Shown here in pieces: positions 1 through 10,904 of a DNA stretch of 64,000 nucleotides; positions within the stretch are counted from its first letter, which is position 1; every line of letters starts with the position of its first letter. Source of the stretch: Odontocerum albicorne (Eukaryota; Arthropoda; Insecta; Trichoptera; Odontoceridae); the NCBI GenBank assembly GCA_949825065.1, contig OX463864.1, positions 14,025,327 to 14,089,326 on the forward strand. The letters are read 5' to 3'. Under the pieces are notes generated by a model. The model saw only the letters and a list, made by a program, of their open reading frames with translations, was not told where the DNA came from and ran no database searches. Position numbers and translations under genes: made by a program.

Positions 1-136
1 TCCAGTCTGGTTTTCACTTAAGGCCTCTAAAATATTTCTAGTTGGTTGGAAGAGATTGTCACATGGCAAAAAATGACAGGTTGTACTGTACCATATATAA
101 CGAAAGTGTAATATAATATTGTACAATAAAATACAC
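1..136 (+). mobile_element. SINE-A, 3' half (5' end outside window)
   Basis: Begins in the middle of SINE-A (ccagtctggttttcactt) and carries the tail with GTTGGTTGGAAGAGATT, then the accatatataacgaaagtg end and a short ATA/ACA tract. The tRNA-like head is not in the window or was lost. Confidence 0.8.
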
Positions 137-137
137 A

Positions 138-297
138 GGTGCCGCTGGAACCAAGATTTTTTAAAAAAGGATTCCAGTCTGGTTTACACTTAAGGTATGT
201 TTAACTTATTTTTGGTTGGTTAGAAGAGATTACCACATTGGCAATAAGTCCGACAGGTTGTAATGTATGCAACAAAAGTGTAATACAATACAATAGT
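138..297 (+). mobile_element. SINE-A, 5'-truncated copy
   Basis: Directly follows the previous copy in the same orientation. It starts in the B-box-distal part (gctggaaccaagatttttt), keeps the internal A-run, the ccagtctggtttacactt block and the LINE-like tail, and ends in (aatac)n. Head-to-tail with its neighbour, so either two insertions or a local duplication. Confidence 0.8.
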
Positions 298-412
298 GTA
301 TGGGTGTGGAAGATGCAAAATATGCGGGTCAAGGTAGGAAAGTCTGGCGTTCTGTCTTCTCTGCCTAGTCCAGCAGGTAAAACGACATGATGGTACGTAT
401 GTATGATGCGAC
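298..412 (+). mobile_element. LINE-a, extreme 3' end
   Basis: Reads like the end of the LINE-a protein plus short 3' UTR: a gtggaagatgcaaaatatg stretch (V-E-D-A-K), then gtaggaaagtctggcgttct and cctagtccagcaggtaaaac, ending in the gatggtacgtatgtatg motif that closes most LINE-a copies here. No open frame survives. Confidence 0.65.
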
Positions 413-610
413 AGTAAGGATAAGCGAAAAAATGTTATTTTATGATTAATCAATTTAACCATCTGCTTTTGACTTTTTATGATAATAAAAAACGATCCAA
501 TTTAAATATTATTATACAAAAAAAATAATTAATTAGAATAAAAATCATCAATTCATTCAACATTAAGCGATAACGATTTAACTGTTACAATAACAAATTA
601 ACCTTTTTTT
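413..610. other. AT-rich spacer
   Basis: No recognisable element or gene; poly-A and poly-T runs only. Confidence 0.5.
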
Positions 611-1054
611 TAAATATGTAATCCACCTAGGACGATTTGTGACACCAGACCAAAGTCACTATACAACTATATGAGTCAATATATTAAATATGTAATCCAC
701 CTAGGATGATTTGTGACACCAGACCAAAGTCACTATACAACTATATGAGTCAATATATTAAATATGTAATCCACCTAGGATGATTTGTGACACCAGACCA
801 AAGTCACTATACAACTATATGAGTCAATATATTAAATATGTAATCCACCTAGGATGATTTGTGACACCAGACCAAAGTCACTATACAACTATATGAGTCA
901 ATATATTAAATATGTAATCCACCTAGGATGATTTGTGACACCAGACCAAAGTCACTATACAACTATATGAGTCAATATATTAAATATGTAATCCACCTAG
1001 GATGATTTGTGACACCAGACCAAAGTCACTATACAACTATATGAGTCAATATAT
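611..1054. repeat. 74-bp satellite array, six copies
   Basis: Six head-to-tail 74-bp units starting at 611, 685, 759, 833, 907 and 981. Units are almost identical; the first differs by gacgat for gatgat. Each contains CCACCTAGGATGATTTG and ends CAATATAT. The near-absence of divergence suggests recent expansion or homogenisation. Junctions fall in ATATATT, so slippage or unequal exchange is plausible. Confidence 0.97.
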
Positions 1055-1568
1055 TTAAAAAAAAAATCTAGATATTTCAAAGTTTCAACAGATTAAGCTT
1101 CAAAAAATTAACAATCGATCTATAAATGGAAAAGTTCCTCGAAAAATGATGAAACGTAACATTCATTGTTAGAATTACGAAAAATGTACTATTATCAACC
1201 ATAAACAATCAAGAAATAGAATATAAATATAATTAAATATTGTACATAGCATGCATGAAACCAAAAGTAAAGTCGAGCAGCAACAAAGAACAAACACATC
1301 ATTCCTAAAACGAGCTTTAAATAATCAAGAAGTAATCGGGTAAAACGGGCTTAATGGTAAAGGCGCATTCACACTTAAGGTTCAGGTGAACGTCTAACAA
1401 CAAAAGGGAATGACAGGGTGCGGGAATAACGATCTTTACTATTCCCGGTGAGCCGTTCCGATCATTAGCCGGGGGCTAGGATAGTGGGGATAATTAACCA
1501 CACCTACAGAAGACTTGGTGGGGGAAAAAAGTTTGACCCGTTGGGATCCGATTCGAACTCACGGTAAC
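1055..1568. other. Unassigned, AT-rich then GC-richer
   Basis: From 1055 to 1350 it is AT-rich with nothing recognised. From 1370 to 1568 the GC content rises, and a reversed B-box-like string (gattcgaactcacgg) near 1549 hints at another decayed tRNA-derived SINE on the minus strand, but no body could be followed. Confidence 0.4.
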
Positions 1569-1662
1569 AATGGTTAAGTTAGTTAGATCGGTTACCGTGG
1601 TATGGTTAGCATTTACGCAAAGCAAGCGGGCGCCACAGATGCGATTCCTTGTGGATTTGACA
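1569..1662 (+). mobile_element. SINE-C, head part, split by SINE-B
   Basis: Matches the SINE-C copy at 36897 (ccgtgg-t-tggttagcatttacgc, then a B-box-like gcgattccttgtgga). The SINE-C 3' motif tttgtttttctgtagttta reappears at about 1850-1880, on the far side of a minus-strand SINE-B segment. SINE-C was therefore there first and SINE-B landed inside it. Confidence 0.6.
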
Positions 1663-1842
1663 GTTTTTTTTTTTTTTAAGATACGACCGAAGTCATTAAG
1701 TATCCTTATACCCTCGAATACTATATGGAAAAATGCCTGCATCATTCGAAGGGAGTAGCACCGCGCGGGGTTCGAACTGGCGCATTTCCGCACGGAAGTC
1801 CAGTGCGTTGCTGCGCGTCCATGCAACTCATTTTCATGCACA
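1663..1842 (-). mobile_element. SINE-B, tRNA-like head and first body part
   Basis: On the minus strand it reads: tRNA-like region with ttccgtgcggaa, B-box-like cagttcgaaccccgcg, then tactcccttcgaatgatgca, the tatTcgagggtataaggata block, and ends in an A-run (poly-T on the plus strand, 1666-1678). Same order as in the SINE-B copies at 52200, 56180 and 57510. It lies head to head with the plus-strand SINE-B body that follows. Confidence 0.7.
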
Positions 1843-1879
1843 TGAATGTGAATTTGTTTTTCTGTAGTTTAAATGCTAA

Positions 1880-2170
1880 TTCCCTCGAATGACACAGGTA
1901 TTGTCCGCCTAGTATATTCGGGGATACAAAGATACCTGACTTAACTGAAAAAAATACCGGTGTGTTCCGATCATTTCATTTCGGTGTGCCATCGGATCCA
2001 GTAAACCGATTTGACCGGTGAATTTGCTGGTGCGCAACGACTCACTCACTTAAAAGAGGAGAAAGGAAAAACGAAACATAAACTCGGCATAGCTTCACTT
2101 TTCAACTGAATCGACGTTGGAATGGCGAGGGGATCTTTAACTAAGAGGTTCAGCAACGACGACGAAATGT
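1880..2170 (+). mobile_element. SINE-B body, head missing
   Basis: Starts at ttccctcgaatgacacagg and follows the SINE-B order: gggataca-agatac, an A-run, ttccgatcatttcatttcgg, tgccatcggatccagtaaac, gaatttgctggtgcgcaac, gactcactcactta, then the 3' part with cgacgttggaatggcgagg. Compared with 52200-52590 only the tRNA-like head is missing. Confidence 0.75.
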
Positions 2171-3502
2171 TTTTTATCAAAATTCTGAGCAAATAGCGCT
2201 ATGTGAAAAAACACTACCTTATGAAAGACTGTAGCAGATTTAACCTAACAATAGTCTTACATTGATATGTCAAGAATGTGTGATTGCCGAAGTGCAACAG
2301 CATATGTTACAATAAACTAATACAAATGTTTTTCATGAAATTTAATACTTATTGTATAGTGCACAATATAGTGGATAAACCTAGTGTCAATCTCTTCTAC
2401 CCGTCTGTATAATTTCTTGAGAAAGTTTCGAGTGAATGGTGGAGTATTTACATTTTTGATGTAGAGAAAAAAAAACACGAAAAACAAAAATAATAATAGG
2501 CATTTATGTCTGAAGTACAAAAATTAATGAACTCAATTATGGATTTTGCACTGGACACGGACTTTGCGATAGTAAAAAAGCATCAAGCACCGAAAAAATA
2601 TTTTGTTATATTTTGTTCCATCTATAAAACGACACAAAAAAAACATTCAAGCAATTTGGATCAACAACAAGCATTCAAGCAATGGTCGAAAAAAATATGC
2701 TAAACTATTATCTTTCATAACAATATACATTAAGCATGTTGTTCGGAGTGAAGTTAGAAACGAAAACTTTGTCCTAAAGACTGAGTTATTGGTGAGTTAG
2801 AACCGCAATGATGCCAAAATGTCATCGAAAATGTTAACAAAAGAGTGGACATCTGTGGAGCTGCAAGATGTGGACATTTGGCGGATATTGTTTTTTGTGT
2901 TTAAATGTCATACATTATGTTATACTTCAATGACCAATAAAAAGTTTTTGAAATCAAAGCAAATTGTGTGTTTTATTCAAGAATTAAAAAAATACCGCTC
3001 CATTTCAAAGACCCTTTATATATGTACTCGTACATTTTTTAATTATAATTATTACTTTTTGGACAATATATTATTTTCGTTGAAGAAATCGGTTGTTAAT
3101 GGGTCAGAGAATACACAAGAAAGCGTCGAATAGTTAAGGTCGAAGAGTTTTGTAAACAACCACTAACTCGAAATCGTAAAACAAAAAAATTACCAAGAGG
3201 AGGAAATCAACAAGGAACTAGGATGAGGCGAAAGAAGCAGAGTTCTGTGGAAATTGTGTGGTGTGGTTGTTTTTACTATTTGAACAAATTTCTTTCTTTG
3301 CTTTCTGTACTAAGCACACGTACTTCACAATTTTCTTTCGGTATTATAATGTTATTTCTTGTAAAGAACATGTTTCATTATTTTGTGCACATCTGGCGAG
3401 CTTATAGTATTACTATAAAACAATTTCTTCTAACCAGCTGATCTTGGATACATAAAACTGTTGTGATCCATGACTGATTTTACAAAAAGAATATATTCTA
3501 TT
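2171..3502. other. Unassigned AT-rich stretch
   Basis: Contains only short open frames, the longest a 104-codon frame at 2819-3133 with no motif I recognise. At 2700-2762 a short block (ttcataacaatatacattaagc followed by gagtgaagtt) recurs near 39710 and 49455, so part of this is a dispersed repeat. No splice-flanked coding exon is convincing. Confidence 0.4.
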
Positions 3503-3857
3503 AGGTGTACAAATTAGTCCGTTTTTTTGTGTTCAAAAATGCATGTATTTCTAAACAAAATGAATGAACAGATCAATTAAAGTATTGTCCATCGCTGGCT
3601 ACTAATTTTTTCCCATCTCTCAGGCAATTTTCGAATTCCATCTCGAAAAAATGACTCGTCTTTTGAGACGATCCAAGTTTGGAGCAAATTTTCGGTTTCT
3701 ACGAAAGAAGTGAACCGGTGACCTGCCAAATCGTGCTGCATCCTTCGGAACAACCAGTAATCAGAAGGAGCAATGTCCGGGGAATACGGCGGGTGCGGTA
3801 AAACATCCCATTTGAGCGTTTCCAAATATTTTTTTACGACTTTTGCGACATGAGGCC
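3503..3857 (-). pseudogene. mariner transposase, C-terminal third
   Basis: Minus-strand frame 3861-3577 matches mariner transposases (DD34D, mauritiana-like). It has ...KKYLETLKWDVLPHPP, then YSPDIAPSDYWLF with the third catalytic Asp (APSD), and the C-terminal KLPERWEK motif. The element end is the terminal repeat at about 3503 (ttaggtgtacaaattagtcc) after TA. The first two catalytic Asp and the DNA-binding domain are missing. The 5' side stops exactly where PLE-1 begins, so the PLE-1 insertion or a deletion removed it. A dead fragment. Confidence 0.85.
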
Positions 3858-4080
3858 CCAATATATTATTTATATTATAGTTAATGCATCAACATTGTGG
3901 AGGTTTAAATATTGTACATTGCAATTTTTATTCTATCAAATACTGTTTATTTCACTTTAAGTAACGGTATAAACCTACCGGTTTCAAGGTTTTCACCTCA
4001 TCATCAGGGAGCACAAACAAGACTGAATTATGTTCGAACTGGTACCGAAATACACACTTCTAACGGTAAACATTCGGGTT
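3858..4080 (-). mobile_element. PLE-1, 3' region
   Basis: Minus-strand copy of the Penelope-like 3' region: ...gttcgaacataattcagtc, then ccctgatgatgaggtgaaaa, ccttgaaaccggtaggttta, taccgttac, aataaacagtatttgataga, and the terminal aaacctccacaatgttgatg ...ttaactata. The same order occurs at 19440, 30858 and 59740. Noncoding in this copy. Confidence 0.75.
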
Positions 4081-4087
4081 CTCTATT

Positions 4088-4212
4088 AATAATGACAACG
4101 TCCGTGGTCTAGTTGGTAGGATGCATGTTTTCCAGTACATAGAAGTCGTGTTCGATTCCCGTTAAACTCCAGGGTACTGTATACGACGAAAGTGCAACAC
4201 AACAATACAACA
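4088..4212 (+). mobile_element. SINE-A with internal deletion
   Basis: The tRNA-like head (A box tggtctagttgg, B box gttcgattcc) is fused after caGGGtact directly to the tail end (actgtatacgacgaaagtgc), skipping the usual middle and the LINE-like tail core. About 125 bp instead of about 235 bp. Confidence 0.75.
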
Positions 4213-4426
4213 AAATAATGGTAGAACTAGAGGAAACGAATTCGTTTAAGGATAAGGAAAGGAATCAAAAGAAAATTACGATGAAAGGATATTCTAATGA
4301 ATAATGTAATTTTTTTTTCAATTCTCTCTTAAACGTAAATAAGGTGAACATCTGATAAACTGAATAATAAATATACACTATCTTACTGTAGCAGAGAGTT
4401 AATATTGCAATCATCATCATCAACAA

Positions 4427-4700
4427 CCTCCCGGGATCTAGTTGGTAAGACGCCGCCTGTTTTCTGATCCTTCTGGTTCGACCTGAGTTGGAATCCAGAT
4501 ATTTTTAAAGGATTAAAATCTGGTCTTCACTTAAGGTATCTTTAATAACATCTGGTCTTCACTTAAGGTATCTTTAACAACATCTGGTCTTCACTTAGTC
4601 TCTTTATCAACCCTGGTTGATTGGAAGAGATTGCCACATGGGAATATACCCATCAGGTCGTATTATATTCAATGACAGTGTAAAACAATTCGATACACCA
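4427..4700 (+). mobile_element. SINE-A with internal triplication
   Basis: Head with ggatctagttggtaagacgc and a damaged B box (ctggttcgacctgagttgg), then the middle block (tctggtcttcacttaaggta) in three tandem copies of about 33 bp (about 4512-4610), then the LINE-like tail and (aa)tac end. The triplication makes the copy about 270 bp long. Confidence 0.8.
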
Positions 4701-4899
4701 TTATGCCATGTCGCTATTGAGATTAGCAGAGAGAACAAATCTCCAATTCATTATATCCTGGCACACAATTTCCATTCTACCACTCCCACACACCCCACCC
4801 CATCATGCATACTCTCCTATTATAAATAATCACTTACATTTCATCATCATCACTATCACGCCATACCCCTATAGAAGTAGGCAGAAAGAAAATATGTCC

Positions 4900-5212
4900 A
4901 ATTCATTCTTCTTCTACTTCGTGCATTCCGCTCTTTACAGAGCAGTCGTGACATTGGACTTGATCTTGCGAGCGAATTAATCGCACTGCAAAAAGAATGA
5001 TACACCGCCATTTCTCACGGTTTCTACAGCACTCATGGAGTGGAGTGAGATGATTGCATCCCTTTCCAAAGTCTGTCGATCGCGTTGGTGGTCTGTCCCA
5101 TGATCGGGTCCCTTCTACTTTCCATTGGATCACGAACCTCTCCATTCGTTGTATCTTCCCGTCTAAATTACGGCGAAGTACCTCAGGATTCTCATTTGTA
5201 AGTTAAAGACGA
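4900..5212 (-). mobile_element. LINE-f, RT C-terminal region
   Basis: The minus-strand frame (5145-4903) resembles the C-terminus of an RTE-like LINE: a VEGTRSWDRPPTRSTD string corresponding to the family's GRRSRGRSPTRWTDQ, then HECCRNREKWR, as at 21400-21835. The 5' part is gone and the frame is decayed. Confidence 0.7.
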
Positions 5213-5214
5213 GG

Positions 5215-5312
5215 TTGTTTTACAATGGGAAGGTTGTTTTACAATGGGGATTGAACCCTCAACTTCCAGGTCGGTAGAAAGAAATCTTATCAACTAGGTC
5301 ATGGAGGTCACA
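5215..5312 (-). mobile_element. SINE-A head fragment
   Basis: Minus-strand tRNA-like head only: A box tagttgataag preceded by catgac, B box gttcaatccccattg. A short direct repeat (ggttgttttacaatggg, twice) marks its truncated end near 5215-5248. Confidence 0.65.
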
Positions 5313-5344
5313 TCTTCATTATTATGATCTTCATTATTATAAAG

Positions 5345-5846
5345 CGAGAGTTTCCAACGTGGTCGATTTGATTTTTCTAGGAGTCGATAGTTTCAATAAA
5401 AAAAATTGGGGGTCGACGACAGCGAAAATAGACCCCCTTACTACTGCTATTTGTTTGTTACTTCAAAATATCTATGATTCTAATAGGTACCTAATTAAGA
5501 ATATTTGTAAATATTTGAACTTATTTTGAATTTACATATTTATTTCATAAATGTCAAAAATTAAAAAAAAACTCCTCTCGTATTTTTTTGCTTTAATTTT
5601 CGTCAGTGCAGATTTCAAAATTAAATACTGCACAAGATAATGGCCATAATCCGTAGTCATATTATATTTTTCAATCCTTAATAACAAGTGATTAAAATGA
5701 AAAGTTTGATATCTAGTGAAATATTTAATATCGAGTACTGTACAAACTTATTAATTTGAGTAAGTAAAGTAAATGACTAGGGGGTCAACGTTTTAAAAGT
5801 TTTTGGTAAAGTGGTCTGCGACCGAAAAAAAGTTTGGGAACTCTTG
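5345..5846. mobile_element. Non-autonomous hAT-like element
   Basis: Ends are inverted: right end reversed reads caagagttcccaaacttttt, left end cgagagtttccaacgtgg. Typical hAT terminal features. Flanked by an imperfect 8-bp duplication, ttataaag on the left and atctaaag on the right (6/8). The GGTCGC / GGGGTCAACG subterminal sequence is common in short hAT elements. No transposase frame in its 502 bp. Confidence 0.75.
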
Positions 5847-6115
5847 ATCTAAAGCCATCACAAGTAAAAGGCTTAAATATATAGCCATCACGAGTAAAAA
5901 GCTTCAATCTATAGCCATAACAAGTAAATACTTGAATCTATAGCTATCACAAGTATGTTAAAATGCTTCAATATATAGCCATCACAAGTAAAAGGCTTCA
6001 ATATATAGCCATAACAAGTAAAATACTTGTATATAAAGCCAATACAAATAAAATGCTTCAATCTATAGCCATGACAAGTAAAAGGTTTCAATCTATAACA
6101 ATCACAAGTTAAAAT
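5847..6115. repeat. Degenerate 30-bp tandem array
   Basis: About nine units of ccatcacaagtaaaaggctt plus aatatatag, with frequent 1-3 base changes. The minus strand has a 60-codon open frame only because the unit length is a multiple of three, so it is not a gene. The hAT-like element sits at the array's left edge. Confidence 0.9.
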
Positions 6116-6454
6116 AGAAATCTGTAAAAGTAAAACATTCTTTCTTTCACTAATGTTCCCGATACGGCAACCCTTGTAAAATTTTTGAATATAATAAAAT
6201 AACCTTAACCCTACTATAAAACAATAGGGAAAAAAATAATCCCCAGATCAAACAAACACAACACACGAAAAAAAGAAAGCCCTCCCCTTTGTGCGATGAA
6301 AAATGGTAAAAATTTGCCTAAATCTAAAAAAAATAACGCACCTAGACCTTTGCCAACTAAAACACAGTCTACGTCCACCCCCAACCAACCCGTTGAAAGG
6401 CCAGTAGTGCACAAGGGGACAAAATTTAACATTTGCTGTCATAAATACGACAAA
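6116..6454. other. Unassigned, open frame running into LINE-a
   Basis: A plus-strand frame (6296-6634) starts here with a Lys/Pro-rich stretch and becomes LINE-a RT after about codon 60. The first part has no similarity I recognise and could be chance read-through. Confidence 0.4.
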
Positions 6455-6945
6455 AAAAATCGTAGGAGAATAATGTTGAATTTGAATGTATCAAAATCGG
6501 CTAAGATGATCGTCCACAACAGTATTTTAGAACCAACTTTAATGTGTGGGAATGAAACGTGGACGTGGATAAATTCTGAAATGAGCCGAATAAATGCTGT
6601 AGAAATGTGTCTACTAAAAAGATACATGGGGTGACAATGTAGGAGTATGCCAGAATACGGAATGAAGTAATTAGGGATGAGTTTTAACTTCAGGCTGATG
6701 TGTTAAAGAAGATGAAGAAGATTTGATGAAATAATACGAAATAAAGAGACAAGCGATGAATGTGAACGTTCATCTAATGTAAGTCTAAGTAAATCGAAGA
6801 AGGGCTCATTGAGATGGTTTGGACATGTAGAACAAATAAATAAAAAATACTATTGTAATAAAACAAATGTGCTGTGAGAATATGATTAGAAGGCTTGGTA
6901 GAGGAAGACGGTTGGATCAAGTGAAAGATATATGAAAAAAAAACG
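6455..6945 (+). mobile_element. LINE-a, RT C-terminal region
   Basis: Encodes the post-polymerase part of a non-LTR RT: KSAKMIVHNSILEPTLMCGN, then ETWTWINSEMSRINAVEM and the YMG that precedes a stop. Frameshifted remnants continue: WFGHVEQIN near 6820 and a degraded RGR(R)xDQVKD motif near 6895. Lesions are stops after 6634 and frame changes. It is the reference for recognising the tandem array at 18570. Confidence 0.85.
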
Positions 6946-7655
6946 TTAATATAATAATTAACCTAATAAAACCTTTTTGGTTGAAACATACATTATTGAA
7001 AACCCTTTTTGGCTTAAAAACCCCCAATGGTTTGTTTTGAAAACCCTTTTAACGAAATTGATTTATTTCATTTTGTTTTAAATTTAGGTGAAGATAGGAT
7101 TTCAGTATTTAAAGTTTAATGAGTGCTGGTTGTTCAAAAGCTAGTAGTTCCCAATATGGCAGGATGGTCGGCTCCTATTTAGTTTTTATGTTAGTTTTAA
7201 CTCATATATTGTTGAATATTTTATTTATTAACATTATGTTAAAATATATCAATAGTTTAAAATTTTAAACCGCTGTGTGTCAACTTTCAGAGCCATAGGT
7301 GAAAATTGCCAGTAGAACTGGGGCGAAATGATATATGGGCCCGGTATAAACACGACAGGGCGCGAGGAAGGTATGACACTTTTTCACCTTGTTCCGTGGC
7401 GTGTACTTGTCTTGGTATTCCGCCACAGTAGGTCGCAAGGTTTGCAAAGATCGCCGTAGAAAACAATTTAAATTCATCGAATAGTTCCGAGTATTTCAAA
7501 GGAAATATCCGATTCGAAAAATAAATTTAAAAATTACGATGAGCATAGGAATTTAACACACGATTTAAGATATCGAACTGTTTATTCGATTAAAATAATC
7601 GAATGATTTCTTCGATATTAATAATCGAATGAGTTTAACATATATACACACACAC
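6946..7655. other. Unassigned, possible RT remnant
   Basis: Mostly AT-rich. At 7280-7500 a GC-richer block gives minus-strand frames ending in TYGSES, which recalls the YGSE(S/T)W motif of LINE RTs, but nothing else supports it. Aatcgaatga repeats occur at 7580-7640. No gene. Confidence 0.4.
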
Positions 7656-7893
7656 CAGTGGTGTGACATCCATAGATGCTGTGGAAGCACCGCTTCCCCT
7701 AATGGTTGAACGTTGTTTAGGTAAAAAAATATCAATTTAATTTTTTAAGCATATAAAATAATATTTATATTAACAAAGCCTGGCTGTTTTAAGAAGTGTA
7801 TTATGATTTCAAAATCTAAACTTTTGATAAGCGTAGTAATTTTCTGAATATCAACAGCATCCCTCTCAACGAAAAAGTCACACCACGCCACTG
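7656..7893. mobile_element. Short hAT-like element
   Basis: Left end cagtggtgtgac, right end reversed cagtggcgtggtgtgac: matching terminal inverted repeats apart from a 5-base gap. 238 bp, no coding potential. Flanks (acacacac / atacataa) agree at only five of eight positions, so the target duplication is weak. Confidence 0.6.
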
Positions 7894-7904
7894 ATACATA
7901 ACAT

Positions 7905-8352
7905 CACGCATTTTCCCTGTTGATGTAGGCAGAGAGGACAGAGCACCAGACGTTCCATATCGACACAAATATATCTCCTCTTCCATATTCAAACACCTTC
8001 TACGATTTTTCTTTACTTGTTACAGTTCCTTTTTTCAAAATACCATTCACTTAATCCAACCATATTTTCCTTGGTTTTCCTTTACCACGCCTTTCACTCA
8101 TACTCGAAGTGTATCATATATTTGTTTTATTTCTTCATTCATTCGTTCCACGTGTCCAAACCATCTCAGTCATCTTACTCAACACATAAACCTAAAGTTT
8201 TTTTTACACATTTATCCCTAATCACTTCATTCTGTATTCTGCCAAACATTGTCACTCAATGAATCTAGTTGTTCCACATAATTTTCGGCTCTTTTCAATC
8301 TTGTTATTCCACATAATTTTCGGCTCTTTTCAATCTTGTTGTTCCACATAAA
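7905..8352 (-). mobile_element. LINE-a 3' end with 35-bp duplication
   Basis: Minus-strand copy of the LINE-a C-terminus and tail: reversed order of the gtaggcagagagga motif (7925), ccattcacttaatccaacca (8042), ggttttcctttaccacgcct (8071), cgtgtccaaaccatctcag (8150; WFGHV reversed) and gtattctgccaaacattgtc (8231). At its upstream end a 35-bp unit is repeated about 2.3 times (8272, 8307, 8342). Confidence 0.85.
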
Positions 8353-8417
8353 TTAATTATTTTCGTAAGTGGTAACTGTAAAACGACGAATTTTTTTTTT
8401 TGAATTTTTTAACTTAT

Positions 8418-8612
8418 CACGCTTTTGTTGTACACAGTATAACCTGGAGGATTTATGCCATGTTATACCAATATCTTTCAACCAACCAGATTTGTGTTAT
8501 AGAGGTGTTAATTGAACAACTAAAGACATTTTAAAACAATCGCACCAACAAATCCACAACCTCCAGATCGGAAGACAGATGTCTCAGCAACTAGGTCACG
8601 GAAACCGACATG
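8418..8612 (-). mobile_element. SINE-A, near full length
   Basis: Minus strand: head with ccgtgacctagttgctgaga, B box degraded (ctggaggttgtggatttg), middle diverged, tail gttggttgaaagatattgg. Older than the copies at 41758 or 43972 judged by substitutions. Confidence 0.75.
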
Positions 8613-8714
8613 TAAATAACATACGAAAAGCAAAACAATTCAATAAATATATTTGTTGTACATAAAATATCATGATAGGACATTTTAAAAATGTATTACG
8701 CGTATTGTTTTATT

Positions 8715-9056
8715 GTAATATATTACACTTTTGTTATATATTGTATAACCTTAAAGCCTTATTACCATGGGACTATCTCTCCCAACCGATATATTGAATA
8801 TGTCTAAAGTTAAAACTACATAGATTTATTTTGTTGAATATTCTTGATTCCAAAATAATCTTGAATTTGACCGGCTACCATCGAATCGAAAAACAGGCGT
8901 CTTGAAAACTTGGGCACGGAGTTCGAGGTTACATTGAGTTGAACAATTGGAAAGAATGTAGATTATAAAGGCACCCAAGTTAATGGGCATGGATATAGAA
9001 CCCACAACCCCCGGGTCGGAAGCCAGACGTCTTACCAATTAGGTCACGGAGATCAT
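8715..9056 (-). mobile_element. SINE-A, composite copy
   Basis: Tail at 8715-8815 (gttgggagagatagtcccat on the minus strand) and head at 8985-9056 (A box cctaattggtaagac, B box gggttctatatcc) lie about 170 bp apart. Between them is a second, more decayed head (near 8868-8930). Either two nested copies or one copy enlarged by insertion. Confidence 0.65.
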
Positions 9057-10904
9057 CTTAAACTTATCCTAGTGAACAACAACATAATCGACATTTTTTT
9101 AAATACTCGAAATGTTTTAAATATTGTAAAAAAAAACTATATACTATTATTCACTCCTCTCACTGAAACTTTGACCTTAATTTCTTAAAGGTTACATAAA
9201 TGGTTGGTTAATAAAGGCTTTTTCTTTAGATTTCGAGCGGGGTAGGTCGGATTGACTTGTTACTTATCAAAGGAGACTTTTTTCAATTTAAAAAATGTTA
9301 AAATCTACTCGAATTTCTTTCTTTTCTGTTATATTGACCTAATGTTGACTTTGAAAGGAAAATGTTATTAATACGATAAAGAAATATTCACGTATTTCGT
9401 ATAAAATATATCAGATGTGATTTTTCGATGAAGAAAATAAGTAATTTCTCAATTTTTGTAGTATCATTAATATAACATTTTTTACTATAAAAGAACACGT
9501 GAAATCAACCAGTAAATACACTAAAAACAGATTATCTATAATCAAAATCCCAATTACCAGTGTTCAGTTCATGCACAGGAACATATAAAAAAAACATGTG
9601 CTAATGACATACGAGTACGTGTATATTATATAATTTACCTTATGCCATGAAGCCGAAAATGAAACAAAACATTATGTGACCGTGAAGTGAAAATGAAACG
9701 AAACATTTTTGCAGAAGCTATTGCGTAATGTGAGTTTTACAATCTTGAAGCACATTAAGATCTTGAACACATGCTATCAAAATAAAAGTAAACGACAATT
9801 GGTAGGTACTTGAAATATTAAGTTATTTAATTTAGACAACTTAACTTTTTTGATAAAATAAATTAAATCCAGTTTTTGTCATACGCTTTTGGAATATATG
9901 TCCACTGAAAAATAAGGAAATTACCAAGCAAAATATTACATAATATGTTTAGCGAAAAAAATCTTGACTAGGGATCGACCCTCTGTGCCTACCCCGTAAG
10001 GGGTATTGTATAATCCAATAAAATTTAAGTATGTGTAACAATAAACAAGTATTTAGTATTTTTTTTCGCACATCCTTAGATGAACTTTTCAGGTAGGTTC
10101 AGTAGTAAATAATGCGCCAAACTCGAGAATTAGGAATACAATTAATTTGGCGGAATATTTTCCGTCATTAAAAAATATTATCAATATTTATGTATCAGCA
10201 GGGCATAGAACTGGAAGGAAATGAGGCTGAGAAAGCAATTTTAAAATAAAAAGATTAAAAGGTAATATTTTTGCGCATTTTTCGGCTACTGTTCACCCAA
10301 ATTGATTGAGCAATTTTTTGGCGTCAGTCACACGAAATTACATTCTGGACAACCCAATAGTTTTGCGAACACGACGTTTCGAGCACTCGACGGCGTAATT
10401 CAGGGTTTTCGTGCACTTTATAAATGCTTTTTAAAGTAGACACACGGGATTCCAAATTGTAAACATTTAACATGTTCCAAGGGTCGAGATAAATTTCAGC
10501 TCGCTCCTCTACCTGCGAACAATTTATTGCCGAGTGCGGTTACAACGCGAAACTTTTCAGCGTTTGTCAAATGATATCTGTCTCATTTGCGAATCGGAAG
10601 GGGTGCTAATTAATAAACAAAGACGGGATATTAGGGGATACTTAACGGGGTGAATATTTCAATATACGTCACTCAATCATCAAAAACAAGACCGATCAAG
10701 AAACTCAACGGTGATAATCGTAAGACTGGTACAATCGAAGGTTGTGAATTTTTTTTCATGAATTTGTACGATGCTCTATATTCATATTGGTGATGCGAAC
10801 ATGTTGAAAAACGTGATCGGAAAACCCTATTTTCTTCAGCCCCAGTAATCCATTGTCCCTTCCTTTTTATTGATGATATCTCACTTTTATTTTTACAATA
10901 TTTA
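9057..10904. other. 1.8 kb without recognised genes
   Basis: AT-rich to 10 kb, with a direct repeat of about 30 bp at 9647-9707 (gaagccgaaaatgaaac / gaagtgaaaatgaaacg). A possible LINE-a tail scrap lies at 9970-10005 (ctctgtgcctaccccgtaag). From 10270 to 10720 GC content rises without any long frame or motif I recognise; this could be host noncoding sequence. Confidence 0.4.

Noticed and set aside
5909..6091. Repetitive 60-residue protein on the minus strand
   Set aside because: Produced by a 30-bp tandem array whose period is divisible by three.
6296..6634. 112-residue host gene
   Set aside because: The second half is LINE-a reverse transcriptase; the first half has no support as a coding exon.
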